A stretch of 64,000 nt of DNA, taken from the NCBI RefSeq assembly GCF_009807035.1, contig NZ_WUBI01000001.1:558001-622000 (forward strand), read 5' to 3'. The notes under the pieces are model-generated. The model was given only the letters and a program-made list of their open reading frames with translations. It was not told the origin of the DNA and made no database searches. A program made the translations under genes and the position numbers. This stretch comes from Paenibacillus dendrobii. Lineage in GTDB: Bacteria; Bacillota; Bacilli; Paenibacillales; Paenibacillaceae. Positions 26,793-34,771 of the stretch are shown here, piece after piece; within the stretch, counting starts at the first letter, position 1, and each line of letters opens with the position of its first letter.

Positions 26793-27113
26793 TTACATCC
26801 TCCTAATTTTATTTGATCATATTTAGAACGTGCGATTACAATCGCATGTGCAACATCTTGCTCGGTAAATAAATAAACGGATGCCCAGCCCGAATCGGGA
26901 TACATATGATGCGGCCTTGCCTTCCCTTCTTTAATCCATCGTATCGCGTTCCGTTTTCGGGATGAGCAGGTCAAACAAGCGGTTGCCGTGAAGATGCCCA
27001 ATTTCATTGCCGTTCAACTAAAATTCTAACCCTCCAAACCGATGAGGGCGCATAGTAACGCCAGACCAAGTCAACAGCTCTTCGGTCAGGCCTGCCCCTT
27101 CGTTCTTACTCAT
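26789..27113 (-). pseudogene. DUF5519 (luciferase-like) gene with a nonsense codon and a frameshift
   Basis: Starting at ATG 27113, which overlaps the marR stop (ATGA) and follows AGGAGG, the frame reads EELLTWSGVTMRPHRFGGLEF, then TAG (27018-27020), then LNGNEIGHLHGNRLFDLLIP. Near 26934-26938 one extra base shifts the frame, and the rest (KEGKARPHHMYPDSGW...) continues in another frame to 26789. Together the pieces match the whole DUF5519/PF17648 domain as I recall it. Two separate lesions make it a clear pseudogene, although the operon structure around it is intact. Confidence 0.75.
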
Positions 27114-27577
27114 CACTTCTTCTCCTCCTGCTTGCTCAGATTGCGAAGAACGGTTTTAAGCAGGTCTACAAACAAGTCATACTCCTCATTGGTAATACCC
27201 TTCCGGGTTTTGTTCTTAACGCGGCTCAGCGCTTCCTGTACCTTCGGAACCACCTCACGTCCCGATTCTGTCAAATAGAGCAGCTGATAACGGTTATCGG
27301 CGGGATCGGCTTCCCTCCGCAGGTACCCTTCTGCTTCCAGCTTGGTTATCGCCTTGGCGGTAGTCGTCTTGTCAATGAGCAACTTCTCGCTTAACGCCTT
27401 CTGCGTAATTGGCTGCTGAAAAGCAATCGCCATCAGAAATATATACTGTCCGCTTCCGACTCGATATGGCGCCAACTCGGCTGAGATCAATATCTGCATG
27501 TGCCGATAGATGGCTGAGATGTATTGGCCATGCGATTCTGTTGCGCCCTTATCAGGTTGTATCCAATGCTCGCTCAA
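27113..27577 (-). CDS. MarR family transcriptional regulator
   Basis: The 154-residue protein has the MarR winged helix (TQKALSEKLLIDKTTTAKAITKLEAEG, residues about 58-84; wing ADNRYQLLYLTESG). It starts at TTG 27577, with AAGGAGAGAG upstream. It heads an operon with a damaged DUF5519 gene (4-base overlap) and a VOC gene. It is probably an autorepressor acting at the two 20-bp direct repeats immediately upstream. Confidence 0.87.
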   Translation of the reverse strand: MSEHWIQPDKGATESHGQYISAIYRHMQILISAELAPYRVGSGQYIFLMAIAFQQPITQKALSEKLLIDKTTTAKAITKLEAEGYLRREADPADNRYQLLYLTESGREVVPKVQEALSRVKNKTRKGITNEEYDLFVDLLKTVLRNLSKQEEKK

Positions 27578-27593
27578 TTTACTCTCTCCTTGA

Positions 27594-27650
27594 ATAGGAT
27601 GTTATTGCAACTAATTTCATAATAAGCCATATAGGATGCTATTGCAACTA
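27594..27650 (-). promoter_or_regulatory. Two 20-bp direct repeats, candidate MarR operators
   Basis: ATAGGATGYTATTGCAACTA occurs at 27594-27613 and 27631-27650, differing at one base. Each contains a near-palindrome TATTGCAACTA. They lie 17-73 bases upstream of the marR start, overlapping the expected promoter and leader. Confidence 0.6.
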
Positions 27651-27795
27651 TTTATGTAAAATTCCACCATGGTAGTCGCCGCAACTCTGGGTTCCCTGCT
27701 TTCTTATATCTGCACGGAGAAATCGAAGAGCAGGCCTATATAGATTTACCGAAAATCGAATGAAATGATTTAGCTATTCTGCCCTTTAGTTCAAT

Positions 27796-27834
27796 AAAGA
27801 CAGCCGATCGTGCTGATCGGCTGTCTTTATGATT
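27796..27834. terminator. Strong hairpin terminator
   Basis: AAAGACAGCCGATC and GATCGGCTGTCTTT form a perfect 14-bp stem with a GTGCT loop, flanked by A- and T-rich sequence. No intact gene ends here, so it may be left from a lost gene. Confidence 0.7.
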
Positions 27835-27921
27835 TATTCCGGTTAGTTCAACCTGTCTAACCAGATGTGACCTTGAAGATACTCCGTCTCAATAGCCTGT
27901 TTTTTTGTCATCAGTCGGGAA

Positions 27922-27984
27922 TGTTATCAAGTTCTTGTCATAACGGCAGCCGGTGCTTCTTTATGGGGTATCATTTCCTGATAA
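27922..27984 (+). pseudogene. N-terminal remnant of an EamA transporter
   Basis: A short frame reads YQVLVITAAGASLWGIIS and then TGA, the typical first helix of EamA/DMT transporters. It lies 60 bases from, and in opposite orientation to, a fragment holding the C-terminal half of an EamA protein, as if one gene had been cut and partly inverted. Confidence 0.35.
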
Positions 27985-28045
27985 TTCAATAATTAAGCCA
28001 ACTGATCATAATTCAATATCGAGAGTAATAACGATTGTGCCTTGC

Positions 28046-28553
28046 CTACATATCCCCTCTTTGCATATTGCCTCCCTTTTGCAGTGATTTCATTTTGAAG
28101 TTTACAAGTCCAATACCTATGATAATTAGAATAAGTCCCCCCACCATCTTGGTCGTAATCGTTTCTCCCAAAAAGAGAACGCTGATCACGATCGCAATGA
28201 GCGGGACCAGAAAATTAAACGATCTGATTTTGCCGGCTTCGCCCGATCTGACAAGCAGAAAGAAAACGAGCCAGGTCAAGGCCGTACAGAAGATTGCAAT
28301 AACCGACAACGTTGAGATAAACGTTTGGTTCCAAGTAATATCCGTCCAGTTTTCAACGGTATTACCCGCTATCAACAATACAATTCCACCGAAAATCATC
28401 TGAAGGGTAGTCAACCAGATCGCATCGACTTTAGTAGATATTTTCTTCATATAAATCGTACCGAATGTCCAAGTAATCGTGCTAGCTAAACCAAGCAAGA
28501 TACCAACGGTCGAAATATTTCCAGAACCATCGTTTATGCTGATAACGATAAGT
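28046..28553 (-). pseudogene. C-terminal half of an EamA family transporter
   Basis: The frame covers the second EamA repeat (five helices; STITWTFGTIYMKKIS, IRSFNFLVPLIAIVISVLFLGE, LILIIIGIGLVNF) in about 165 codons, while the intact family has about 300 residues with two repeats. In-frame stops occur just upstream of 28553, where it meets an unrelated RHS-like fragment. It is a 5'-truncated gene; a start at 28498 would give a 150-residue product. Confidence 0.65.
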
Positions 28554-28562
28554 TAAAGTTAC

Positions 28563-28922
28563 CTACTGAGGGAATATACAACTGACGCATACCTGAAGCA
28601 GTGGTAGTAATGAACGGGAGTTCCCAACGCCACCCCCTGCTAATGCAGATAAATTCTCCTCTTTTCGAGTAGAAGCCGCGTTTCGGTAAGTCCCGTCGTT
28701 CTCAACAGCTCCTATTTGTTCGTTCGCCCGTGAACTGTCATAAGTCCGTACAAGGTCAAATGGAATCAAACCCGGCAGACTGAGGTCGATACTGCTGATG
28801 CGAAGATTTCCTGCTGCCATTGAGATGGAATCTTCTCCATAGGAATTCATATATAGGGAAGCTTCATCTTGTAAATCAATATGGTTGATAGCCCCTTCGT
28901 CTACCGTCGTAACGGCTAACAT
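28563..28922 (-). pseudogene. Fragment of an RHS/YD-repeat protein
   Basis: A 119-codon frame contains GNLRISSIDLSLPGLIPFDL followed by VRTYDSSRA, typical of the DUF6531 region at the start of RHS/wall-associated toxin-delivery proteins. These proteins normally exceed 1000 residues, so this is only a small piece and it abuts the EamA fragment. Confidence 0.5.
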
Positions 28923-28979
28923 CTTCCTCGACTAAAAACTTAGGAATTCGCTCAAACCCCCAATTCACAATAAATAAAA

Positions 28980-29018
28980 AGAATCCATTTTGATAAAATC
29001 TTGATCAAAATGGATTCT
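28980..29018 (-). terminator. Hairpin terminator
   Basis: AGAATCCATTTTGAT and ATCAAAATGGATTCT form a perfect 15-bp stem with a 9-nt loop; on the minus strand it is followed by a T-rich run. Confidence 0.7.
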
Positions 29019-29172
29019 ATCCTGCAGATTTGATTATCTCGGAACTAAAGCACTCGGTAGTTCTTTAAACTAATACAAAAGATGTAGATTCTAAAACGAG
29101 ATTATACCCAAACCAATAATAGATGATAATCCAGCTGCCATAAGAATAGATTTTGGAGTCGATAAAACAAAA

Positions 29173-29224
29173 AAAGTCGTTAAATTAGCGACTTTCGATG
29201 GGAATATGTTCTTGTCCCCCGACA
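29173..29224 (-). repeat. Dispersed hairpin repeat, copy 3
   Basis: On the minus strand GGGGACAAGAACATATTCCC is followed by the hairpin AAAGTCG/CGACTTT with a T7 tail. It begins exactly where homology of the upstream alanyl-tRNA synthetase fragment ends. Confidence 0.7.
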
Positions 29225-29886
29225 GTTCGCTAATCCACCTTTAAATTTACCCGCAGAATTGTCCTCCATGTTATATCCACTTTTAGTTAGAAACTCTTCC
29301 GTCAACTCCAAGGGAAACCCATATGTTTTGTAAAAACAAAAGGCATCTGCACCTGTAACTTTACCCTTATTCTTAAGATGTTTTGTATTTCAAATTCTCC
29401 TTGCTGTAAAGTTCTATAGAAAAGATTTTCTTCCTTATTTACTATTTCGATAACTTTCTTTTTATTACCGATCAAATCTTCATAAGCTGTTGCTTCATCT
29501 ATATAAACTTCAGACAACTCACCCACAAAACTTCCTTGTATACCTATTTTTTTACCTGCACGAATCGCCCTTCTTAATAACCTTCTTGTTATATACCCTG
29601 CATCACTATTAGCTGGCTCCGCACCATCATTAATTAGAAAAGTAGCCGCTCTCACATGATCAAGTATGATTCTAAACGACTTTAAAACGTCAGTATATTG
29701 TTTACCACTTAACTCCATCAATTTTTTCTTGGGATTAAGGAAGAAAGCCGTATTATAAATATCCTTGTCACCATTAAGGGCTGTTGCAACCCTTTCTAAT
29801 CTGCCTCCATAATCAATATTGGGATTTTGCATTTTTACAAATCCTGTGTCTTCTTTTTTGGGGTATTCGGATTTTATCGAACCACA
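29225..29886 (-). pseudogene. Fragment of an alanyl-tRNA synthetase
   Basis: The frame includes IDYGGRLERVATALNG, SFRIILDHVRAATFLINDG and GYITRRLLRRAIRAGKKIG, hallmarks of the class II AlaRS catalytic-domain end. A frameshift near 29382 moves the continuation (VTGADAFCFYKTYGFPLELT, ending KFKGGLA) to another frame. Both ends are missing relative to the roughly 870-residue enzyme. It cannot charge tRNA and is a relic of a second alaS-like gene. Confidence 0.75.
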
Positions 29887-29936
29887 CTATCCAAGCCAAC
29901 AATGAGAACGCAACGTGGATTGCCCTTACTTTATTT

Positions 29937-31118
29937 TTAACCGTCTGTTACAGAAGTAGGCGCGGCATCTGTCGCTCGACCGGCCTTAAACCCGGAAGCG
30001 AGCAGCAGCACCAGAAATCCCCCGGTGACGCCCCACAAGACGGAGGCGTTCGAAGAGGCCGCGTCCAGTCCGCCGAAATACATCACTTCCCGCAGCCCTC
30101 CTGCCGCGAACCGCAGTGGCGTCCACGAGTAGATCCAATCTCGCGTTGTCTGTGACAAGAACTCCGGAGCCATGCTCAGCAGCGGCACGGAGAAGAACAT
30201 CAGCAGTACGAGCAGCGGCATAGCCGGGAATCCGATCCAATTCAGTAAGGAAGATTGCAGCAAGAAGAACGCCGATCCGGCCAACCATAAGAACAACCAA
30301 GTCTCCCCCGCATCCGCCAATTCCATGCCGTACCACGACGAAACCATCCAAATGGTGAAGCCCGATGCTATGCCGACGATCGCAAGTCCCGCGATCCCTT
30401 GCAGCACGCTGACCGTCCATCTCCTTGAACCCGCGGCGACCGCTTTCTTGCTAGCCAGGAACAAGACTACTCCGGTCACCAGGCTGCCGATCCACATGAT
30501 CTGGGTCAACAAACCCGGCGCATTCCCCGACGCATTGTTCACCCCCGACGGATGCATGACTTCCTCCTGAACGTTTATCGGTATCATTAAAGCTTTAGCC
30601 GTCTCAATCGGAATTTGCTCCTTTTGCTGCCTAATCTGCCCTAGCAGCTGTTGCGACAGTTCCCCGCTGATCATTTTCATCGCTTGCCCCATTGCCTGTC
30701 TTACGACAGTCGAGGCTTGAGAGTTCATACCATCGTTGGCGATGATCTTCACATTAGGGTGAATCGGCGAGGGATTTGCTAACGAGAGCAATCCGCTGCT
30801 CAGATCCGCCGGAAGCACCAGCGCTCCGTAATATTCGCGTTTATCCAATCCTTCCCGGGCTTTTTCCTCGGAATCTACGACATGCCAGTCGAACGGCAGT
30901 ACCGCGTTCGAAACCAACTTCTCCTGGATCATCTCCCCTACAGAAAACGTTCCTCCGGACGGCAGTTCCACTGGTTGGTCAAGGACAACAAGGGCTACCG
31001 GGAGTTCCTTAGGTTTTGACCCAATCACCGATCCCATCATCGCTGCTCCGAATACGATCAACACGACCAGGACGATCACCACTCCCAGCCACGTCATTTT
31101 TTGTTTCAGTATTTTCAT
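29937..31118 (-). CDS. ABC-2/YhgE-type membrane protein (DUF3533-like)
   Basis: The 393-residue protein has one N-terminal membrane helix (residues about 10-32), a large external domain (about 35-200), and six helices in the C-terminal half, the layout of ABC-2 permease-like YhgE/Pip or DUF3533 proteins. These are often encoded beside TetR regulators and linked to efflux or envelope stress. It shares an identical 12-mer with the promoter of the NTF2-like gene 1 kb away, pointing to shared control by the TetR at 32353. No ATPase gene is nearby. Confidence 0.8.
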   Translation of the reverse strand: MKILKQKMTWLGVVIVLVVLIVFGAAMMGSVIGSKPKELPVALVVLDQPVELPSGGTFSVGEMIQEKLVSNAVLPFDWHVVDSEEKAREGLDKREYYGALVLPADLSSGLLSLANPSPIHPNVKIIANDGMNSQASTVVRQAMGQAMKMISGELSQQLLGQIRQQKEQIPIETAKALMIPINVQEEVMHPSGVNNASGNAPGLLTQIMWIGSLVTGVVLFLASKKAVAAGSRRWTVSVLQGIAGLAIVGIASGFTIWMVSSWYGMELADAGETWLFLWLAGSAFFLLQSSLLNWIGFPAMPLLVLLMFFSVPLLSMAPEFLSQTTRDWIYSWTPLRFAAGGLREVMYFGGLDAASSNASVLWGVTGGFLVLLLASGFKAGRATDAAPTSVTDG

Positions 31119-31142
31119 GATCCTCTACTCCTCGTCTCTTTA

Positions 31143-31184
31143 AATAATGAACATATTGTTGATGATCAATTTTGCAATGTTCAT
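31143..31184 (-). promoter_or_regulatory. Candidate TetR operator upstream of the ABC-2 protein gene
   Basis: ATGAACAT (31147-31154) and ATGTTCAT (31177-31184) form a perfect inverted repeat, with an inner TTGATGATCAA. The 12-mer AATAATGAACAT (31143-31154) recurs at 32196-32207. Confidence 0.5.
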
Positions 31185-31249
31185 CTGTTAAAGGTTCACC
31201 ATATAATATGGCTGCACCACACGGTCACTTCATCGCAATGAACAAAAAT

Positions 31250-31274
31250 AGCGTTGCTGCAGCAACGCTTTTAT
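31250..31274. terminator. Palindromic bidirectional terminator
   Basis: AGCGTTGCTGCAGCAACGCT is a perfect 20-bp palindrome with TTTTAT on one side and an A-run (AAAAATA) on the other. Confidence 0.65.
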
Positions 31275-31318
31275 ATCCATTTGAAGACAAAATTTATCAC
31301 TCAAGTACATTCGCGATG

Positions 31319-31357
31319 CGAAAGACATCACCGTAATTAATTTCGGCGATGTCTTTC
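31319..31357 (-). terminator. Hairpin after the NTF2-like gene
   Basis: AAAGACATC and GATGTCTTT pair perfectly with an inner CCG/CGG, about 25 bases after the stop of the minus-strand gene. Confidence 0.5.
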
Positions 31358-31379
31358 TTGTGATTCAGCTGCACCAAAC

Positions 31380-32159
31380 TCAAAATCTGCTGTTCGAATT
31401 CTTTCGTTTTTCTGCCGGCAGTATGGCCTCGATGATGTCCCAATGTTCGGCGATCTTTCCATTCTCCACGCGAAACAAATCGTAGAAAGCGGTAGGCTGA
31501 CCGTCGAAGAGACCTTCACTCACCGTAAGCACAAAATCGCCTTGTCCGATGACCTGATGGACATGAGTATATTGAAATTCAATATTTTTCTCCTCCAGCG
31601 CCTGCAAAGCAGCATGTAGACCGGAGAGGCCATCTGCAATATGTGGACTGTGTTGAATGTAGTTATCACCATCAAAGTAAGAGGCAAGCAGATCGGGGTT
31701 CTTACCAAGCAAGATGTTCTCAACATAGCTTTTGACAAATACTTTGTTGGCATCCGTCTTATCGATATCCTTAATCGTGACCGGTCCGTCTATCATCGTA
31801 TGATTGCTTGGTGTCTTGTCCACCATTACTTGCAAATTGTCCCAATGTTCGACGATCAGTCCATGCTCAAAACGGAAAATATCAATGATGATTTTGGGGC
31901 CAAAAAACTCATATACGGAATGAAGTGCCACATAATCTCCGTCAACCAAAGTACGCTTGATGCTTACCTTCGTACCCATTTCCTTTAAATGGTCAAGTGC
32001 ACCAAGCATGGCCGCACGACCATCGCGTAAGCCTTGGTTGTGCTGAATATATTGATCTGGATGAACGTAATCCGTAATAGCTTCGGGGTTGCCGCTCTCA
32101 AAACTTTCCAGCACGGCGATTGCCTTAAGTACAAGCTCATTTTGTTGATTGAATGTCAT
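31380..32159 (-). CDS. Tandem NTF2-like/SnoaL domain protein
   Basis: The 259-residue product holds two NTF2/SnoaL-like domains, residues about 5-125 and 135-250, each with the HP-x-x-YIQH or GDNYIQH motif and a FRFEHGLIVEHWD or FRVENGKIAEHWD strand. SnoaL-like proteins include polyketide cyclases and many small-molecule binding or isomerising proteins; the reaction here is unknown. The start is ATG 32159, 6-7 bases after AGGGAGGA; the frame to 32207 has no ribosome site. It is divergent from a TetR gene, its likely repressor. Confidence 0.85.
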   Translation of the reverse strand: MTFNQQNELVLKAIAVLESFESGNPEAITDYVHPDQYIQHNQGLRDGRAAMLGALDHLKEMGTKVSIKRTLVDGDYVALHSVYEFFGPKIIIDIFRFEHGLIVEHWDNLQVMVDKTPSNHTMIDGPVTIKDIDKTDANKVFVKSYVENILLGKNPDLLASYFDGDNYIQHSPHIADGLSGLHAALQALEEKNIEFQYTHVHQVIGQGDFVLTVSEGLFDGQPTAFYDLFRVENGKIAEHWDIIEAILPAEKRKNSNSRF

Positions 32160-32190
32160 TGGAATATCCTCCCTAGAGTTTATAGTCATT

Positions 32191-32236
32191 AGATAAATAA
32201 TGAACATTACGTTGTTTATTTATCTGTCGTTCATTA
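32191..32236. promoter_or_regulatory. Nested inverted repeats, candidate TetR operator
   Basis: AGATAAATAA (32191-32200) and TTATTTATCT (32216-32225) are perfect 10-bp inverted arms. TAATGAAC (32198-32205) and GTTCATTA (32229-32236) form a second pair. They lie between the divergent NTF2-like and TetR genes. Confidence 0.6.
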
Positions 32237-32352
32237 TAATAGAGACGAATACAACGCTCAATATTTAATATTTTTGATTTTGAAGGATAAAATACAATTC
32301 ATAGAACTTTGTCGCTTAACTATTCCAATTTAAATTTAGGGGAGCGAAGATA

Positions 32353-32958
32353 ATGAGTAAAAAAACTGATTTAAGAGTACTGCGCACTAGACAATCGATT
32401 CGAATGGCATTTTATGAGCTTATTCAGGAAGAAGGATATGAAGCGATAACGATCCAGGATATTGCCGATCGGGCTATGATCAATCGAAACACGTTTTATC
32501 TTCACTACCAAAATAAACCTGATTTATTAGATACGTGTATGAATGAATTGTTGAGCGAATTAAAGGATGCAGTCGTTCTTTGTCCCATCAGCATGAATCC
32601 TTTCAGCATTTCTATACTCGAGACAGTCATGCAAACTGTTCTGGAACATATTTCCCGCAACATCACCTTTTACTATGCCATGTTAATTGAAGAAAATAGA
32701 ATCTATCAGTTTCGATCGAAAATGGAGAATATCATTAAAGATAAATTAAATGAGGGGTGGAATCCTGCTCTGGGAAATTCCCCTTTAGCGATATCCAAGG
32801 AATTTCTGCTCGAATATCTCGTATCGGCTTTCATGGGGATTGTCATTTGGTGGATTAAAAACGATCGGCCACATCCTGCGGACGAAGTTTCATCTCAGTT
32901 TAGCAGAATCGTTGCCTACGGGCATTTAAAAGCTGTCGGCATAACCGTCGTGGAATAA
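32353..32958 (+). CDS. TetR/AcrR family transcriptional regulator
   Basis: The 201-residue protein has a TetR helix-turn-helix (ITIQDIADRAMINRNTFYLHYQNKPDLLD, residues about 31-59) and a helical ligand domain with a C-terminal TetR_C_33-like region (LVSAFMGIVIWWIKNDRPH). AGGGGAGCGAAG lies upstream of the ATG. Its position next to the NTF2-like gene and the shared operator sequence at the ABC-2 protein gene suggest a three-gene detoxification regulon. Confidence 0.88.
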   Translation: MSKKTDLRVLRTRQSIRMAFYELIQEEGYEAITIQDIADRAMINRNTFYLHYQNKPDLLDTCMNELLSELKDAVVLCPISMNPFSISILETVMQTVLEHISRNITFYYAMLIEENRIYQFRSKMENIIKDKLNEGWNPALGNSPLAISKEFLLEYLVSAFMGIVIWWIKNDRPHPADEVSSQFSRIVAYGHLKAVGITVVE

Positions 32959-33004
32959 AATGAGCGAGGGTAGAAGGAGTGTACAGGTACTAAACAGGTA
33001 TATT

Positions 33005-33235
33005 GGGGATTGTCAATACCAAACTAGACAGATTTCTTAAGTGCCTGCTTTTTGTAAGCTAATGGGCTGAGATAGCCTAATGTGGAGTGAATTCTTGTTT
33101 CTTTACATGTTTACCCAGTTCCATCTTTAACTGGGTCAGTGACTCAAACTTTCGATTGTTTACGTATTCCGTTTTGATTAACTTAAAGGCGGCCTCTGCG
33201 ACTGCACTATCAGGTTTAATCCAAAAATTACAGCA
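33005..33235 (-). mobile_element. IS3-family transposase remnant
   Basis: On the minus strand the frame reads NPDSAVAEAAFKLIKTEY, then VNNRKFESLTQLKMELGK and, after a stop and an internal deletion, GYLSPLAYKKQALKK. These are the DDE end and C terminus of an IS150-like OrfB. The sequence TAGTTTGGTATTGACAATCC just beyond the stop probably marks the right terminal repeat. Most of the element is gone. Confidence 0.7.
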
Positions 33236-33245
33236 AAGTATTTTA

Positions 33246-33312
33246 TTAAGCTAACGGGGAACTACAGCTTAACAAATAACTAAAACGCGGTTGCCGTTTC
33301 CCGTTAGCGTAA
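33246..33312. repeat. Inverted GCTAACGGG/CCCGTTAGC pair
   Basis: GCTAACGGG (about 33250) and CCCGTTAGC (33300-33308) flank 40 bases. CCCGTTAGCGTAA (33300-33312) recurs exactly at 37128-37140 within a terminator-like palindrome, and a variant, TCCCGCTAACCCG, is at about 34665. This may be a small repeat family or element ends. Confidence 0.45.
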
Positions 33313-33324
33313 TGCACCACACTA

Positions 33325-33463
33325 TTCTTGATTGCTCCGGATGTTGCCAACAAGCCATTTCGCAGCATCTAAGAGGTCCTTCGCAACAAAATCTGGAGAT
33401 GCTTGCTCAAACCACTTATTGCGATATTTTTCTAAAGATTGCTTACCCCAGCCTGTCTATACA
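33325..33463 (-). pseudogene. Unidentified gene fragment
   Basis: A minus-strand frame reads TGWGKQSLEKYRNKWFEQAS, then PDFVAKDLLDAAKWLVGNIR, a sensible protein-like composition with no start and an abrupt 5' edge at 33463. I do not recognise the family. It may be the 3' end of a deleted gene. Confidence 0.3.
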
Positions 33464-33483
33464 TCATTGAATAAAATAGAGCT

Positions 33484-33532
33484 AAAAAAGAAGACATTCT
33501 TCCTAAAAATAGGGTCGAATGTCTTCTTTTTT
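33484..33532. terminator. Strong bidirectional terminator
   Basis: AAAAAAGAAGACATTC (33484-33499) and GAATGTCTTCTTTTTT (33517-33532) pair perfectly over 16 bases with a 17-nt loop. Confidence 0.75.
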
Positions 33533-33659
33533 GAATTTTATACATACTCCTTAAGAAAAAGGTAAGTACTTCAGTGCTCTCTCCTATAGATTGAAGCTTA
33601 TTGCAATGGTATGGAGCCGAGCTTAAGCAGTTGAGAACCCTGCAGATCCTTTCGGATCG

Positions 33660-34535
33660 TCAGTTGATTTCAATGGACAGGGAGCTTGTGAAACTCGCCC
33701 CCGGTTCCAGGTTGATTATTCCCTCTTTAGCTTGAAGTTCACCTTCGAAGACGTCCATATCCGCTACTCCTTGCCAAGGTTCGATGCATATGAAGGGAGC
33801 GTTCAAAGGCTGCCAGATGCCGAGGTCGGGAAAACCCTTATAGGTGACAACTACACTTTTGGCGGAGTGCTTGCTTCTAAGCGAAATCTTCCGAGAGTTC
33901 ACATTTCGGAAAATCAATGCGCCTTCGGCGAACATTTCATGGGATAACGGCAGGATGGTCTCTTGTTTCAGAACGGGCTCCGATTTGCCGCTGATCAGCA
34001 GGCCGTCCGAATTCAAGAACAACCTTTCAAGGTTTTCCGATTCAGCGAACTCCAGATAGTAATCGCTCAGGCTACCGTTGTCATCAAGCGGACAATTGAA
34101 CGCCGGGTGGGTTCCGAGCTGGAAGAAGATATCCTGTTCATCGCTATTTTCCACCCGGTAACTAAGTTCCAGTGTGCTTGCATTCAGTTTATATGTAATA
34201 TATAGGTTGAATTTAAAAGGATAACTAGCCAGGGTTTTCTCATCATAAGAGAGGCGGTAAACCGCGTGGGTGTCGCTTTCTTGGACCAGCGTAAATTCAC
34301 TGCGTCTGGCGAATCCGTGATTGCCGATCTTATAGGCTTTGTTGTCCACCTTAATCTCTCCGTTCCGAGCCGCACCAATAATGGGAAACAGCACCGGAGA
34401 ACGGCCTGTCCAATATGTCGCGTCACCGCTCCAGATGTATTCAAACTCCGGATCCAGCTTTCTGAAACTGATCAGTTCCGCCCCAAGGGTATTAATCTCA
34501 GCTTCCGCCGAGCTGCTGCGCAAAATTTTATTCAT
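33660..34535 (-). CDS. Aldose 1-epimerase family protein (LacX-like)
   Basis: The 291-residue product is a galactose-mutarotase-fold protein. Visible motifs are GAELISFRK at residues 18-26, KIGNHGFARRSEF with the active-site His near residue 74, and LGTHPAFNCPL with the catalytic His near residue 144; an acidic IEPWQG near residue 245 supplies the general base. It should interconvert anomers of a hexose or hexose-6-phosphate. AAAAGGGGAG precedes the ATG. It lies downstream of the DUF5054 glycosidase-like gene and may cooperate with it, though a hairpin separates them. Confidence 0.88.
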   Translation of the reverse strand: MNKILRSSSAEAEINTLGAELISFRKLDPEFEYIWSGDATYWTGRSPVLFPIIGAARNGEIKVDNKAYKIGNHGFARRSEFTLVQESDTHAVYRLSYDEKTLASYPFKFNLYITYKLNASTLELSYRVENSDEQDIFFQLGTHPAFNCPLDDNGSLSDYYLEFAESENLERLFLNSDGLLISGKSEPVLKQETILPLSHEMFAEGALIFRNVNSRKISLRSKHSAKSVVVTYKGFPDLGIWQPLNAPFICIEPWQGVADMDVFEGELQAKEGIINLEPGASFTSSLSIEIN

Positions 34536-34606
34536 TGTTGTACTCCCCTTTTATACTTATAGTCCACAGATACACGTATTATATCAAAGTTCTTGAGGGA
34601 GTTGAG

Positions 34607-34639
34607 AAAACGACAGCCAATTCATCAGCTGCCGTTTCT
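34607..34639 (-). terminator. Terminator after the DUF5054 gene
   Basis: On the minus strand GAAACGGCAGC and GCTGTCGTTTTC pair with one mismatch around TGATGAATTG, followed by a T-rich tail. Confidence 0.6.
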
Positions 34640-34771
34640 TCGTGCTTATCGAGCTATCGTGTCCCGCTAACCCGAATAAAATGAAATCTAGATATTGCCC
34701 GTTGTGTAGAAGACTTGACGACGAACACCATCTTGAACGCAACCGACATTTCTCAACATCGCAGGAAATTG

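Noticed and set aside
27922-27940. A GTTCTTGTC core as another copy of the dispersed repeat
   Set aside because: It lies inside the EamA-like N-terminal fragment (codons for VLVI) and lacks the GGGAC arm, so it is probably coincidence.
29784-30155. 123-codon plus frame over the end of the ABC-2 protein gene
   Set aside because: Antisense shadow without ribosome site or domain.
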